From VBAS01 sp964444975 (GTDB lineage Bacteria; Bacteroidota; Bacteroidia; Chitinophagales; Chitinophagaceae), in NCBI GenBank assembly GCA_964444975.1, contig CAYUJD010000124.1, forward strand, positions 1 to 6,103: a DNA stretch of 6,103 nt. The letters are read 5' to 3'. Position numbers and translations under genes: made by a program. Shown one piece after another: positions 6,002 through 6,103 of this stretch. The number at the start of each line of letters is the position of its first letter. The first letter of the stretch is position 1. Under the pieces are notes generated by a model. The model was not told the origin of the DNA and did no database searches. It saw only the letters and a program-made list of their open reading frames with translations.

Positions 6002-6052
6002 TTCAATATTTTGCTTTAAAAACACAACTTTACTCACCAATCTGCGATAGGC

Positions 6053-6088
6053 CCTTACTCAATTGCGTAAATAACCTTACCCAATTAC
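6053..6088. repeat. Pair of 14-base imperfect direct repeats, 22-base spacing
   Basis: CCTTACTCAATTGC (6053-6066) and CCTTACCCAATTAC (6075-6088) match at 12 of 14 positions with start-to-start spacing of 22 bases, about two helical turns. They lie 52-87 bases upstream of the VOC remnant's ATG, so they could be a leftover operator for a protein binding one face of the DNA. No known regulator is identified, and chance is possible. Confidence 0.4.
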
Positions 6089-6103
6089 CCTGCCCCCCCA
6101 ACG

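Noticed and set aside
5562..6050. A 162-codon + strand frame over the VOC remnant
   Set aside because: It begins with TTG, has no family resemblance, and lies opposite the recognisable VOC coding sequence; it is an antisense shadow.
1..6103. Phage defence island, CRISPR array or mobile element
   Set aside because: No transposase, integrase, nuclease, toxin-antitoxin pair or regularly spaced repeat array is visible on either strand.

Overview
The window looks like a piece of a Bacteroidota chromosome, most plausibly a Chitinophagaceae-type organism. The reasons are the moderate, AT-leaning composition, the near absence of Shine-Dalgarno sequences, a candidate TTTG/TAnnTTTG-type promoter, and a family of short membrane proteins (His-rich start, then KKWTHYFWEF and one membrane helix) that I associate with this group. 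The taxon is an inference from protein style. There is no rRNA or tRNA gene, no CRISPR array and no recognisable transposase.

Region 1 (1-2595, + strand) is a compact operon. It holds two tandem paralogous single-pass membrane proteins, the first cut by the left window edge. They are followed, with an 11-base overlap, by a secreted serine hydrolase of the class C beta-lactamase/penicillin-binding-protein fold with its catalytic motifs intact. A lone small GYD-domain gene (2687-2977, + strand) comes next.

Region 2 (3080-5353, - strand) holds two genes facing the first set. One is a PEBP (YbhB/YbcL, Raf-kinase-inhibitor-like) protein with an added N-terminal membrane/export segment. The other is a 526-residue serine-hydrolase lipoprotein, again class C beta-lactamase-like with intact motifs. 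Short repeat-rich sequences, one of GCGGAT/GCTGAT type and one of CTCTGCG type, lie on either side of the PEBP gene.

Region 3 (5354-6103) is mostly non-coding. It holds a candidate promoter for the lipoprotein gene, about 380 bases without a convincing gene, and then, on the - strand, an internally deleted remnant of a PhnB-like/VOC (glyoxalase superfamily) gene. Upstream of that remnant is a pair of 14-base direct repeats spaced 22 bases apart.

The envelope theme is consistent: four or five of the seven genes should be in or across the inner membrane or exported, and two are serine hydrolases of one superfamily in separate transcription units. I see no clearly new defence or mobile system. 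The least described part is the operon of paired KKWTHYFWEF membrane proteins coupled to a serine hydrolase.
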